Source of the DNA: Ulota crispa
Lineage: Eukaryota; Streptophyta; Bryopsida; Orthotrichales; Orthotrichaceae
Direction of reading: 5' to 3'
Assembly (NCBI GenBank): GCA_963920765.1
Contig: OY987242.1
Coordinates: 27,800,002 to 27,864,001 of the forward strand
DNA: 64,000 bases
Positions 36,944 to 48,328 of the stretch are shown piece after piece; position 1 is the first letter of the stretch; each line of letters begins with the position of its first letter. The notes under the pieces are model-generated. The model had not been told where the DNA came from. It did not search any database and saw only the letters and a list, made by a program, of their open reading frames with translations. A program made the translations under genes and the position numbers.

Positions 36944-38963
36944 CTCCCACAGAATGGAAAAAGTTGAAACTCCAACGAGCAAAACCTTTATTTTGAAAGT
37001 ACTTTGTGGGCAACAAAATGGGATCTTGACTAGACCGGTGGCTCTAAGGTAGGAGCACCCAATTGCAACACCAGCCGTTCTCCGACATCTAAAATTAAAC
37101 CTAAAGTAGACAAATTTGCACCCAATCAAGACACAAATGCAGCCAAACAAGACACAAATGCACCTAAATCAGACACGCAAGTTGACGTAAGGGAATAAAA
37201 ATTGTGTAGGTGGCAGTTTTTGATTGAATGTGACATGAGCATGACATGGTCTTGTTGTTGTCGCTTTTGCAAGGTCTAGTATTTACAATAAGTAAGTCTA
37301 GAGAGTTGTCTTCAACAATTCATAATTTATTCATATGATCTCAGAAAATTCTAAAAACAATTTTCTTTGCATCTGTATCCATTTCCTAACAAGCCCATGC
37401 CATCAAATTCTCAGAAGACCCTCCCAATTACCACATCTGAGATAAGTGTCGCATTTGGGTGCTTCTACCTTACTTGATCTCAATACCTCAACCCCAGTAG
37501 GGAAAATTAGAGATATACCCCTATATTTTGCCGGCTTCTGAAAAACATCCCTGTCATTTTCAAAATTGCAAAAATGCCCCGGGTTCTATAAAGCACCAAC
37601 GCTACACTAATCCATAGAGCCACACTCACACTTATCCCACCTCAAGTGTGTTGTGATTGTAAGGTTTTGAGTACACACCTTGACTCATCATTCTTCAAAA
37701 GGCATGTAAGTACCAGGTAAAATCCGCATGGTGGTAAGCAACCGTGATCATTTGTGTCTTATCTATTTGCAATTGTTTAGGGTTCGAATTCAAAATGACA
37801 ATCACTTCTTGTGCATGCTTGTAAAATTCTTGCATTAAAGAGACTGCCATGCCAGTGTGTGGAGTTCCAAATGCCTTGCCGTGATGAAGATTACAAATAG
37901 ACTTTGCAAGTTTGGCGGGAGAGCAATTGTTGCGCATTGTTGCACCACAATATTATGGAACCCCTACAAAGTATTTTTTTCAATTTCAAAATTGCATGGG
38001 TTTCTTTAAAATATAATAGAATATTGGGGTGCAGTGATCCCAAATATGATTTTCTATTTGAGCGTAAGTGGCTTAAAAACACAGCTAAAAAGTTAAAATT
38101 TTCAAATTTAATACTAGAAAGTTCACACTTTTTTAGCCGTATGAAAATTGGGAAAGTATTAAAAATGGGTCTAATAATTGGCCGTATTTCAAAGACAAGC
38201 CTGACAATTCCAAAATATCAAAAATAGGTCTCATCTAGTCTAGGTCCAGGGAATGTTTGAGTTTTTGCGGTTGATTTACTTCGATTTCCGATCCAGTTTA
38301 TCAAGGAACTTTTTTTGTTATTTTCTCTATTTCATACTATAAATATAAATATTGAAAAATTAAATTATCAACCGGCTTTTAAGCCAATGTTTACAAATTA
38401 CAAACGGTTTTCTCACTTCAACCAGCTAGCTTGGAACTAAGTGCCGGTTCTTCCCAAACGTCCCATCATATATTAAAAGTAGGTCTTGCAACCAAGGTGA
38501 CCAAAATTTTGTGCATATTTATTTATGGGAATTGATATGAGCACACATGGGGTTTGATATATGCACACAAGGAGAGGGGTAATTTGAAATGTTTATCATC
38601 AAAAGCTAAATTTGAAAATTTTGAATTCAAATTTGGATTTAGAGATCTCGATTTAGTACAAAACCACAACGGATGTTACACTTAAACTACACCCAATGGA
38701 AAAGCTTAACTATGGGACAAATTACTACTTTTACCCTTGTTTGTATTTTGACCTTTATAACAAATCAATGGTGAAAATCTTCTATCATAATACTTTTTCA
38801 TTGATGGTCAATGGCACTAAGTGGGATTAAAAATGCTCTAACGGATGCATGTCAAAAAAAACTCAAAAATGTCATAGATTTAGAGCATCATGTCGTTTGT
38901 TTCAGAATTATGAAATGGTGATCATGAGAAACACAAAATCCAATGTAACTCTCCAATTGACTT
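36944..38963. other. intergenic, with partial repeat ends
   Basis: No gene is supported. 37080-37170 has a short imperfect tandem repeat (AAGACACAAATGCA units). The sequence from about 37500 resembles one end of the GGGAAAAT...ACCCC Mutator-like family, and that from 38530 resembles one end of the foldback at 55631-56040; neither has a matching second end. Confidence 0.4.
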
Positions 38964-38967
38964 TTAA

Positions 38968-40669
38968 CCCCTTTAACCCCTGAGCGCCCGGGCCATATTC
39001 CGGGGAACACCGGCGTTGGGCACCTCTATCTAGAAAATCTTCCCGTACAGATCTAGTACTTCGAATTTGCAGATTTGACCGCTGAATGTTGTGACCAGGT
39101 AGGGGGCGCGGCTCCTTTGAAATTTTTGTGAAGTTGTAGCGGTGCGATCTAGACATTATAGTGGTCAAACATGCGTTGAACTTTCCGGTTGAGCTTCAAT
39201 TTTCGTGTTTTCTGGATTTGCCGTGTTGTTTTACTCCCAAAGACTTGGCGTAATGCGTTGAAGTCGTGTCAGTAGGTAGGGGGGTAGTGTACTCAGCGCT
39301 TGCAAAATTTTGTCACTTTTTGACAATTGGTTTGCCAAAACTTCCAGCCTCGAAGCAACTCAAGTAGCACCAGAAAGCAGGGAAGTGACTGACAGCATGG
39401 ACCAAGGTTACTTACACGTAGGTAGGGGTACAACAGGGACCACCAAGAAGCACGCGGGATTCTTCAGAACGACCCCTAAACTGGCAGGTGCCAGTCCAGT
39501 CGGTGAAGAAACTCTTGTCCCTTTGACCAGAAACTAGTTCCACAGAAATCTCCTTTTCGCACAGCTCCCTTTGAATAAACTCTCGGTTGGTGCACAATCG
39601 CCCCACTACTTTCCATCCATCTGATACAACACAAGGACTTGGTACTATTTTTGGAAATCTAGGACTCAGATTTGGAGCAAGGGAGCCAATAATCTAATTC
39701 TGGGAGGCCGGGTATGGGGACGTGGGGCTCTTAGGGGTTAAAGGACCAAGGGTGCTTTTTGAGAAAAATCTCAGAAACTTCCAATTTTTAATGCATTGTC
39801 CAAAATTGAAAATAAAAACATTATTTTAAATTCCAACAGGATAAAAGTGTGTCAAATAGATAAGTTGATGTGTGCAAAAAGTTTCAACCCATTTGACTGT
39901 GCGGATTGTAAGATTATAACGTTTGAAGTGAGAAAAATAGCTTTTTTAAATTCTTGCAAAACAAGGTCAGCAGACTTTGAGCCTTCTTAGAGTAAAACTT
40001 TTGCTCTACACAAATTTGAGCTTTTTGACCATTCACGAGTATATGATGTTAGGTTCATTCATGAAAATTTTCAGATGCCATTCTATATCACCATGCAGTG
40101 CAAGGAGGTTTAGTGAATTAGCAATACATTAGTCATTCTTTCATGATTTCTTATGCAACGAGGAAATCTTTTATTTGAAATCTGAATGGTGAAAAGTTAG
40201 AGACAATCATTTGGAATATGTGAAAAAAAGTTTCAAGAGTTTTGGATCTATAGGTTGAAAGATAATAGGGCTTGAAGTTAGAGGATTTTTTTTTCTTGAA
40301 ACTGCTCAAACATAATTAACAAAGTTTGACTCCCTTCGAAATGTGACGTGAGAGTTTTTCTTTTCTTTTCTTTTCTTTTTTTGACAATTGTACATTATGT
40401 TTTTTTAGTTACATACTTGCCAAATTTCAATGAGAGTTTTAGCATAAGATTCTCCGAAGACACCCAAACTACCCGAGCTACCCAAATTCTTTTGGGTAAC
40501 ATAACTTTTGAACCGAGCATCTGATTGGGGAAAAATTTACATCTCCACTTACGAGATACATATTTGCGCCTTGTGTAACAACTTTGAAAACGTTTAATAA
40601 AAATTAACTTCATCTGATCCTACTCGAGTTCTCAGATGGCTGTTGAACAACCACTTGGTCCTTTAAGGG
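38968..40669. mobile_element. TTAA-type element with a second one inserted in its terminal repeat
   Basis: The outer element is flanked by TTAA (38964-38967 and 40670-40673). Its right end reads CTTGGTCCTTTAAGGG, and its left end is CCCCTTTAA continued at 39742 by AGGACCAAGGG, the inner element having landed in the TTAA within this repeat. Without the insert it is about 930 bp, similar to its relatives. The (TTTTC)n run is at 40354-40381. No transposase is present. Confidence 0.82.
38977..39737. mobile_element. inner TTAA-type element nested in the previous one
   Basis: Ends CCCCTGAGCGCCCGGG and GGGGCTCTTAGGGG are bounded by TTAA at 38973-38976 and 39738-39741. At 761 bp it is more GC-rich than its relatives, which suggests a separate subfamily. 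The frames at 39310-39537 (+) and 39412-39606 (-) lie in it but match nothing. Confidence 0.8.
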
Positions 40670-40673
40670 TTAA

Positions 40674-41155
40674 AGCAAATCAAAAGGTGGACATTCTTTG
40701 CTAGTTTTGAGGTAGAAATTCTGCACTTTACAGGTACAGGGTTGCATTGAGGGTGCTCGATGGAGCTCCGCTCGAGGAGATTGATTGTTCAGGGTAAGCA
40801 TTCTGCAACGGCGATGGCACTATTTTCAACAGTGATCCACTTTCTCTCACTCAAGTTTCTCTCCTCTGCTTCGTTTGGCCTCTCATCGGCGACCTCAGTA
40901 GAAATTGCTTAGCAATCATAATGCGCATGCTCAACTTCTTTTTCTACAGTTTTTCTTTTTTTTCTACTTTATTTTTGCTTTATTTTTTGAGGGTTTAGGG
41001 TTTAGGTGCGAACGCTCTTTGCATTAGAGAGTGAAGAAACAATCTCAACTTGAGGAGCCAGGGGTGAAATCAGAGCAAGGAGGGTCTTTTGCACCTTTTG
41101 CTTGTGTCGAAGATGCTGTAAACGTGATGTGCAAGGATGTGATAAACTGATTGCA
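40674..41155 (+). promoter_or_regulatory. promoter and leader of the LpxD-like gene
   Basis: Contains GGGTTTAGGGTTTAGG (about 40991-41006), an inverted double telobox typical of plant housekeeping leaders. A short exon-like segment at about 40732-40795 lies between an acceptor-like TTTACAG and a donor-like GGTAAGC, and may be a spliced leader exon of this gene. Pyrimidine-rich sequence follows. Confidence 0.4.
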
Positions 41156-42115
41156 ATGGCAAGGGTGACAGCGCTCATCCGGCAGGCGCTCTACACGCAT
41201 CCTGCACCAGCCCCTGGACATTCCTCTCGAGCGTTTGCAAATCTCGTCACACGCCAAGCCTTTGTTTCAAGAGTCGGCAATTCCGGAACTAGGGTTAAGG
41301 TGTTAGGGTTTCGACTGAGAAGCACGACCGTGCAGGGGATTCGGTGCGAGGCAGAAGGGAGCGAGTATGTGAAGTGGCGGAGCGGGGGCGGCATCGTGCA
41401 CTCGCAGGCGGAGATTCACAGCTCGGTGGTGGTGGAGCATGGGGCGCTCGTAGAGAGCCAGGCGCAAGTGGGAGCGAATGTGCGCATTGGCGCCGGCTCA
41501 GTTGTAGGACCGGGAGTGTTTGTTGGCGAATCCACCACGTTAGGGTACAACGTCGTCCTCCAGAATTGCTCAGTCGGAGCATCGTGCACTTTGCATCCCG
41601 GCGTTTGCGTCGGCCAAGACGGGTTCGGCTTCCTGGAGAATCCTGCTGGCGAGATTGTGAAGAAGCCGCAGCTGCTGCGAGTGCAAATTGGGAACCATGT
41701 CGAGATCGGGGCGAATTCATGCATCGATCGCGGTAGCTGGCGGGACACTTCCATTGGAGATTACACCAAGATAGATAACCTCGTGCAAATCGGGCACAAC
41801 GCGATGATCGGCCGCGGGTGCATGTTGTGTGGCCAAGTTGGCATTGCAGGATCCTGTACAATCGGAGACCACGTCGTGATCGGGGGCAAGGCCGGGGTTT
41901 CTGACCATGTCACTGTCACTTCTAGGGTTCGAATTGCAGCCAAGAGTGGAGTCATGTCCAACATTGACACACCTGGCGATTACGCTGGCTTCCCTGCCGT
42001 CCCAGCTCGTGAGTGGCGGAAGCAAATGGTCGGGTTGCGGAGGATGGGGAGGCCTGCCGTGAAAGTTTTCTCTTCAGATGATGCTAGAGGAGACGTAGCT
42101 GCTGAAGATCATTGA
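41156..42115 (+). CDS. LpxD: UDP-3-O-acylglucosamine N-acyltransferase, LpxD-like, organelle-type
   Basis: LpxD transfers an acyl chain to UDP-3-O-acylglucosamine in lipid A synthesis. Plants keep mitochondrial homologues of this pathway. Single exon, 319 aa from the ATG at 41156; an upstream in-frame ATG at 41102 would add 18 residues (MCRRCC...) and is less likely. Residues 1-60 are basic and Ser/Ala-rich without acidic residues, fitting a mitochondrial presequence. From about 80 to 270 there are continuous left-handed beta-helix hexapeptide repeats. LpxD signatures are present: GQDGFGF (155-159), then KKPQ, VEIGANSCIDRG, and IDNLVQIGHN with the family's catalytic His at 214. The N-terminal uridine-binding domain of bacterial LpxD is not visible, and as far as I recall this is also so in plant versions. 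Intronless, unlike most neighbours. Confidence 0.9.
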   Translation: MARVTALIRQALYTHPAPAPGHSSRAFANLVTRQAFVSRVGNSGTRVKVLGFRLRSTTVQGIRCEAEGSEYVKWRSGGGIVHSQAEIHSSVVVEHGALVESQAQVGANVRIGAGSVVGPGVFVGESTTLGYNVVLQNCSVGASCTLHPGVCVGQDGFGFLENPAGEIVKKPQLLRVQIGNHVEIGANSCIDRGSWRDTSIGDYTKIDNLVQIGHNAMIGRGCMLCGQVGIAGSCTIGDHVVIGGKAGVSDHVTVTSRVRIAAKSGVMSNIDTPGDYAGFPAVPAREWRKQMVGLRRMGRPAVKVFSSDDARGDVAAEDH

Positions 42116-42949
42116 AGTGCTGCAATTTTCGCACAGGTTTTAGTTTCTGTCGCAAGTGTACAGTCCATAGTGTTTAGGGTTTAAGCATGATATCAGTGTT
42201 GGTAGAGCGGCGGATTGAAAGCAAACATGGATTGCAAAAGTTGTTGCTTGTTACATCTGAAGCATGATTACGGTATGAACACTCATGATATTCTTGTTAT
42301 ATCTGATTGACATCTTCTATCACATTCGGAGTTTTGTATTCATAAACCTGACGGTGTGTTGGAGGATGCTTATCCCTTCGTTCTCGATATTAACCATGAG
42401 TTTCTTTCATACCAAGCTACTACCGCTTTAGCTATGAGAGATGTGTTTGAGGATTTGCAAATATATTTGCAAAAATCCAAACCAGAAATTTGAGCTTTAA
42501 GAGATTAATGAACTGCCTTCCTGTAATAGTGCTCATTTATGAACTTCTACAGCTAAATCTTTGACCAGTTGCAAACAGCGTTAGCCGTATGGAAAGTAAA
42601 AAGTATTATCATAGAAAATCGTTAGTTCACATTTCTATGGATTCCCTAGTAGAGCATTCAAAATCTACGAAACAACTCACGGTGGTAATGTAAGACGGCA
42701 AGTTTGGCAACAGTTGGTGATAGTCCTTCAAATTATAATCAAAAGCTAAATAAACAGCGTCTCATCCAGCGTCACGCGGATGGAAAATAATTTCTTCGTA
42801 ATGTGTCTAATGTTCTACTGTACTACTGAACGCCATGGAGTCCAGACGGTAAGGGTGCGCAAGGCTTATAACTAGACGATCATTTACAATCACGAGGCTT
42901 GATAGCCTACTCGTTTGCAGCAGGTCGCATCCACCATGACAAACTTTTC
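42116..42949. other. LpxD 3' UTR and spacer with an unexplained open frame
   Basis: This is mostly 3' UTR and spacer between two convergent genes. On the plus strand a frame without ATG stays open from about 42318 to 42494 with convincing composition (it includes HKPDGVLEDAYPFVLDINHE). It is bounded by a TGA upstream and a TGA at the end. I do not recognise it; it may be a captured exon fragment or chance. Confidence 0.3.
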
Positions 42950-44613
42950 TTATGCTGCAATGGCCCCAGCTACCGAAGAAAGAGTGGTGGGGGTTATGGT
43001 GTTCTCGCCAAAATAAAGGTCCAACAACGCCTCCGCCACATTGGCATCTTCGATTGTATACGCTACCGTCTCAGGAAGTTTCTCTTCCTCAGAGACAGAC
43101 ACCTGGATCACAAACAAAGCATTAGCTAGAGCATCCGTGTTCCCTGTTCACATGCTTATGAGTTGTTACAGGCTCTCAACTAGTATTATGAACATACGAT
43201 TAATACGAGTATTCAACAGCCTATTATTATCACAGTTGAACCCGACTGCCCAAATGACCGATAGAATCGATCCAAAAAGATGGCGCCATTTCGGAAAGCA
43301 TATAGAAAAGTGACTAAAAATGTACCGACATAAAAAAGCAACCAGGCCTTCCTGTGATGAACGGTAAAAAATAAGTTTTGAAAGTTTGGAACTATACTCT
43401 TCTATATGCATTGAAAGTGGACCGTTTCTAGCTTCGGTACTACAAAAGTTTTCTCCAGAGGTTCACCCGTGCAGGTACGCTGATACCCTTTTCGTGATAT
43501 TACAGGTCTGTTCAGACATATTATTACTGCTAGAAGGGCTTCATGTAATGCAAGCAGAGCTCAGGAAATGCGGCCAGAACACTTCGAGTTCTTAGAGGCC
43601 ACAGATTAAAAGCAAAAATTTGTATCACGGGTGTTGAGAAAGTGACAAGTGGACGAAGTTGTCAAATTGTATATACTCACCTCGTGAAGTGCGTTCAGAG
43701 AATACAAGAATGTGATATTAGAGAGTGAGATAATGAAAGAGATTTGAGTGTACCTGGACAGAGGCGGGAGTGGGCCAGTAGTAAACAATATTGGCACCCT
43801 TGGGCAGGTTGTGGGGCTGGAAGAACTCCACGAGTTTCTCAAGAGCCTCTTCTTCCTCCTCCTCGAACTTGTCATCGTTGACCAATCGGTCCCTCAACGA
43901 CGACTGCAGGGAGCTTCCATACGGAAGGCCCTTGATTCCCTTGATGATGGAGATGCGCACCAACTTCTGTCCGGGCGCTTGAATGAGCTCCTTGTGGAAG
44001 CCGCTGTCGTCTTCCACGAGCTCACTGGCTGCCTTTCCCTTCCACTTCGTCAGGCTCTCCTTGACGCTCGGCTCTGCGTAGAACCCAATGGCTGTGAACC
44101 TGATTTCTATGGTCTCGATTTCCATCCCTGTTTTGCCTGCAAAATGCCCCCTCTCATCATCAGCATGTGAACACACGACCTAAACACCAACAAAACTACC
44201 ACACGCTCACTTGTCACTCACAAAAAATGCCTTGACATGAACCATCCCATACAAGGCTTGAAGGAATTAGGAAGGCAAGAACAAGCATGGTCTACTGCAT
44301 GATGTCGGAAAGCAAGTTCTGTAACTAATTCAACACAGCTCCGAAAATAGTTAAAAACCTTGTATTGCGTTCAATTTCCTCTTGACAAGAACCAGAAAAT
44401 TTTCAAAACTAATTCCTGACAGAACGGATCCATACTTGCCGTTCTTAAGAAAAAGTAAACTTATTTGTAGATCAGAGCAGAATAGGCGTTATCGGACAAG
44501 AGGGGGTGGAAAAGTTTACCATATCCAATCAAGTCAAGTGAGCTCGAAGCGGCGGGCGGAGTAATCTTGGTAGTGAAGTCAATGTCTTCTACCTTCACAG
44601 TTGGGTGACCCAT
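42950..44613 (-). CDS. CHIL: chalcone isomerase-like protein (CHIL, CHI-fold), 3 exons
   Basis: CHI-fold proteins include chalcone isomerase (chalcone to flavanone) and non-catalytic CHIL, which assists chalcone synthase. Exons: 44613-44520, 44136-43754 and 43102-42950, giving 209 aa with GT-AG introns; the first and last codons fit family ends. The core RFTAIGFYAE (44-53), then WKGKAASEL, and the C-terminal VAEALLDLYFGE...TPTTLSSVA are clear family signatures. Relative to the Medicago CHI active site by my hand alignment, Arg36 falls on Thr34 and Asn113 on Ser111, while Thr48 (T46) and Tyr106 (Y104) are kept. Loss of the Arg argues for CHIL rather than an active isomerase. There is no transit peptide, so a cytosolic location is expected. 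It converges with the LpxD-like gene. Confidence 0.88.
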
Positions 44614-45686
44614 CTCGAAACTTTGCTAGCAACTGCTTAATTCACAAATCGTCAAGAACCGCTCTCCTTGGTTGAGAATTCGGATTTACTGTCCTTTGCT
44701 GTGAAATCATAAAAGATAAAATAGTCTTAGAACCAGTGATGGCTTCACAGAAGAGAGATCGACTCTCTACAAAAGTGAACCTATCCTCGCATTCCTTGCA
44801 AACCTCGTGCTTCCTCTAAACAACAGAAGTGCCACTCTAATTAGAGAATTCTCTCGTACCAAGACCCTAATTATGAACCCTGTCCCAAAGATCACAAAAG
44901 AGCGTGGCAGTAGCCGAAGAGAGAATTTGAACTGCACTCCTTTACCATTGAAATGATTGAGAGCGAGAGAAGAAACAGAGAAGGGTAAGCGAGAAGAAGA
45001 TCAACAAGAAGGGTAGTAACGAACCTGAAGAGCGTGAAGGCACAAAATGACGCCGTCTGCTGCGGTGTTTGCTTGAAGTTGGTACTCTCGTTTTTCGTTA
45101 ACGCTGGTGGCATCACACTTCTTATGTCGAGGGTGCTTTCCAAATCTCCAGAACATGGTTGAAAGTTCAAAGGCCGACGTGATTCCAACGCCAACGCATG
45201 GCATTGTTGACTTGTGCAAGGAAGTCAGAATAGTGCGACCAAATTGGTGGTCTAAAGTGCCAAAGTGGCAGCGCTGCGAAAGTCGTGACTCGTGAGGTGT
45301 GCGTGATGCCGTGATTCCTTAGCAGGGACCATAAAAAACGTTTCTTTTTTTCTGCTCTGCTTTGAATGACCTGCACCAATTGGAGAAGGTTGGAAGGAAT
45401 TTTGGTTCTGAGATTCGAAGGAAAGAGTAAAAGAGCAATTGTTAATGGTAGGTGCCCACCTACACGATAGGTCCTGCGTCAAACTTCAGCAGTCAGCAGC
45501 ATTTGACTCTGACCGCGTTGAAACTAGACGATTGGAAGAATTCCGTTAAGAGGCGAGGTATCACATCTCCATCCACGATTCATCCCTTGGATGGATCCTT
45601 TCTACTGGTCGTGCCGGCGCAGTTGGACAAGGTCCAAGACCTTCAGAGGAGTTGGAAAAGAATGTTCTCATACTGGAAAAATATCT
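44614..45686 (-). promoter_or_regulatory. upstream region of CHIL
   Basis: Presumed promoter and leader of the leftward CHIL gene followed by spacer. The short frames between 44892 and 45482 do not resemble proteins. No TATA box is obvious at a fixed distance from the ATG. Confidence 0.3.
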
Positions 45687-45694
45687 CTATAAGG

Positions 45695-46491
45695 CAGTGC
45701 TTAAATTGGATTTTTTTGTTTGGTGCTAATCTGGCGATTGTTTTTTTTTTTTTTTGGTTGCAAATCTGGCTTCTTTCATTTTGTTATTTGGTGGAGTCCA
45801 TAGGCGATCCTCAAATTTTTTGTGCAAAAAGACATCTAAAGCAAATGATTGTGGTGTGACATGTGGGAAACAATGGGAAAAAGTAGTCCCTTTCATTGGT
45901 GAATTTCGACAAATTACACTCACTGTTTTCATAAGCTCTGGTGCTAATTTCGTGCTCTTAAAAAAATTTGTTTTCTAGAGATTTGTAGCTCCAAACAAAA
46001 ACATTGACCAACATGCAATATTCAATGTAGCTTAGTTGGGCACAATTGACCAATGAAATTGACTGATTGTACCATGCCATCTTTTGTTTACGTAGTTTAA
46101 CCAATACATACGTGACACGTAGTATTTATCCATCAGAGTAGTATTTTTTTATGCCTCAGTAAAATCATGGTACTTTGAGGGTACCATATAAACTTAAATT
46201 TGTGTGTGGACTGTGGACCCACTTGAGAGGCTTCTATGATTTGGTACTATAATTGATGGTCATGCTGGTACAATTGCCACATACAAAGAAAATTATACAT
46301 TTGTTGTGCTTTGTCACAAGTGAATGGTGAATGGTGATGATGCTACCTAGCGACATGTCCAGATATTTTAATGATATGTAGAAAATTTTGGCGAAACATA
46401 TTCAATGAAAACCCTACCTGTGGAGTTGATTTTAGGCGTTCCTAAAGAAATTTTGCTTTCTAGCGATATTTCGCCCCAAACAAAAACACTA
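45695..46491. mobile_element. non-autonomous hAT element, copy 2
   Basis: This is the reverse complement of the 26587-27379 element over its whole length. Ends are CAGTGCTTAAATTGG and ...AAACACTA. Flanks CTATAAGG (45687-45694) and CTATAAAG (46492-46499) form an 8-bp duplication with one mismatch. Non-coding. Confidence 0.88.
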
Positions 46492-46499
46492 CTATAAAG

Positions 46500-46882
46500 T
46501 AAGGTGCTCCTAAACCGTCACTTTAAGAGCAAATTTGGATTTTCATGGCCTTTCAAAACAAGAAGGTTTTTTTTGCCTAATTTGCAGTCAAAAGAGAAAA
46601 TGGATGCTAAATGTAACACTATTTTTTTCATATCTTTTGAAGCATTATCAAATTGTTGATGAATTTTCATTTTTTTTTGTAGTAGACACCTATTTGTGAC
46701 TAGATCTCCCATAAAGCGTCCCCTTGCAAGTTCTAAAGAGATGAATGAAATTGAGGAGTATGATTGGCTCTTACAATTGAATACACCTTTTCTTTTATGA
46801 TTTGAAGGGGTTCATTCAAGGACCACTTCATAACCATTCTTCATCAACCTATGGGACGCTTTACTATAGAAGGTCACAATTA
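46500..46882. other. spacer, nothing recognised
   Basis: AT-rich interval between two mobile elements without a gene or RNA signature. Confidence 0.4.
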
Positions 46883-47480
46883 GAGCACCCTGCCTTAGTG
46901 CATTTAGGTTGTTTAGGGCATCTCCACCGGTGACTCAAACATGCTCAAAGTGGATGAAAAGTGTTGATGCCCCTCTCAAAACCCTATCAAGACATTTTGT
47001 CCTACCGTGTCTAGTAAGGGCCCTTCAAGATACTATTCATCCTAATTTTAGTGAACTTGATCCTCTACTTTCCTTGATAAGTGGTCAAGTGTGGGAGTGC
47101 AAGGCCACCTTTTTGAAGAGCATGGTGGAGATCAAGGGGCTTGAGGGCCGGCCAAAACAGGTGGAAAACTTTGAAAGAACACAAGCCAATGGAGATGCTC
47201 TTAACAATTAGGTTGCCTTACCCTATGAAGTTATCTTATGACTCATTGCTTGGCCATTTTGGATGTGCATGCAACTTTATAAATACTAGGATTTTGCACG
47301 GTTTACAAACTTTACATTGCTAGTTTGTTTTTCCACATAGTTGTTGTTATTTTCAAGTTCTTGTTGTTGTTAAAAAAATGTTGCAATAATTATTGATGGA
47401 AAGTATTGGAGTACCAGTAAGTATTTATCTAAATGTTGAGAAAATTAGTGAGGAGCAACCTAAATGTTCTATTTAAAGTA
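46883..47480. mobile_element. MITE with GAGCACCCT...GTGCATTTAGGTTG ends, interrupted
   Basis: The left end GAGCACCCTGCCTTAGTGC runs into ATTTAGGTTG, matched on the right by CAACCTAAATGTTCTATTTA. It belongs to the 35956-36270 family. A PIF/Harbinger-like MITE (46916-47200) has inserted close to its left end; without it the element is about 310 bp, like its relative. Confidence 0.7.
46916..47200. mobile_element. PIF/Harbinger-like MITE nested in the previous MITE
   Basis: Ends GGGCATCTCCACCGG and, on the right, the imperfect inverse CCAATGGAGATGCTC lie between TTA triplets (46913-46915, 47201-47203). Shorter and more diverged than the relative at 36515-36940. Confidence 0.72.
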
Positions 47481-48328
47481 GTTTTTTTCAAAGAAATTGT
47501 AGAAAACAAGTAAAGGAGTAGGATTACCTTGTTGTCAAAAAAATCTCAAATGTGCACATATTCACAATGTGTTTCATGCAAAACTTTAAGAAAGTCCTAT
47601 AAGTGGATTTTCAATCAAGCTTGATACATTACTAGAAAGGTCCCCACAATACCTTTCCCATGGTATATTACCTGTTCCATTTAAAACAAATTATTGTACA
47701 ACCAGTTTTTGAGTACTAGTTATTGTGATTGCAAAAAAAATGATCTCCTACTGTAAGTCACTTCAGCTGTCAAATTAATTTAAACATTGTGCATAAACGT
47801 TGGACATACTAGAAGAAAAAAAAATCCTAAACAACCAATTCACAACAATTACAAATGTCTTAAACAACTATACAATAACTCAATTATAATTGTTTAAGAT
47901 ATTTATAGTTATTGTGAACTGTTGTTTAAAACATGTTTTTTTTTTGGTGACAACATTTTATCCTTTTCTCTCTTTACCAAATTTTGTTACATATAGCGAT
48001 TCTCTCTAAGTGTGTACTTTTTGCATAGCCATAAGGTAGTGCTCCTCAAAAAAGTACAATCAACATTTGATTTATTGAAAGAACATCTTAAATGGATGAG
48101 TTTATTTAGTTTTACCTTACTTGCAAGACTTATTTTAAATGTTGGTGAATACAATGTTTTTTTGGGAGAGATTGATGACCTGATCCAATTTACTCTCATT
48201 TTGTTTAACAACAAAACTTATAATGTAAAAATAAATTATTCTTTTTGTCAAAAGTAAAAGCTGATGGAAAGTGAAGATATTTGTGTCTTTTCCAATTTTC
48301 TTTTGGTTCAATTGGATTTATAAAATAA
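47481..48328. other. AT-rich spacer
   Basis: No gene is supported. A weak inverted repeat (about 47847-47935, with TAAACAACTATACAATAACT and a diverged partner) suggests a decayed hairpin element. Confidence 0.4.

Noticed and set aside
37780-37800. GGTTCGAATTC as a tRNA T-arm
   Set aside because: No acceptor stem, anticodon arm or A box around it.
41295-41861. 188-codon minus-strand frame
   Set aside because: Antisense shadow of the LpxD-like gene in GC-rich DNA.
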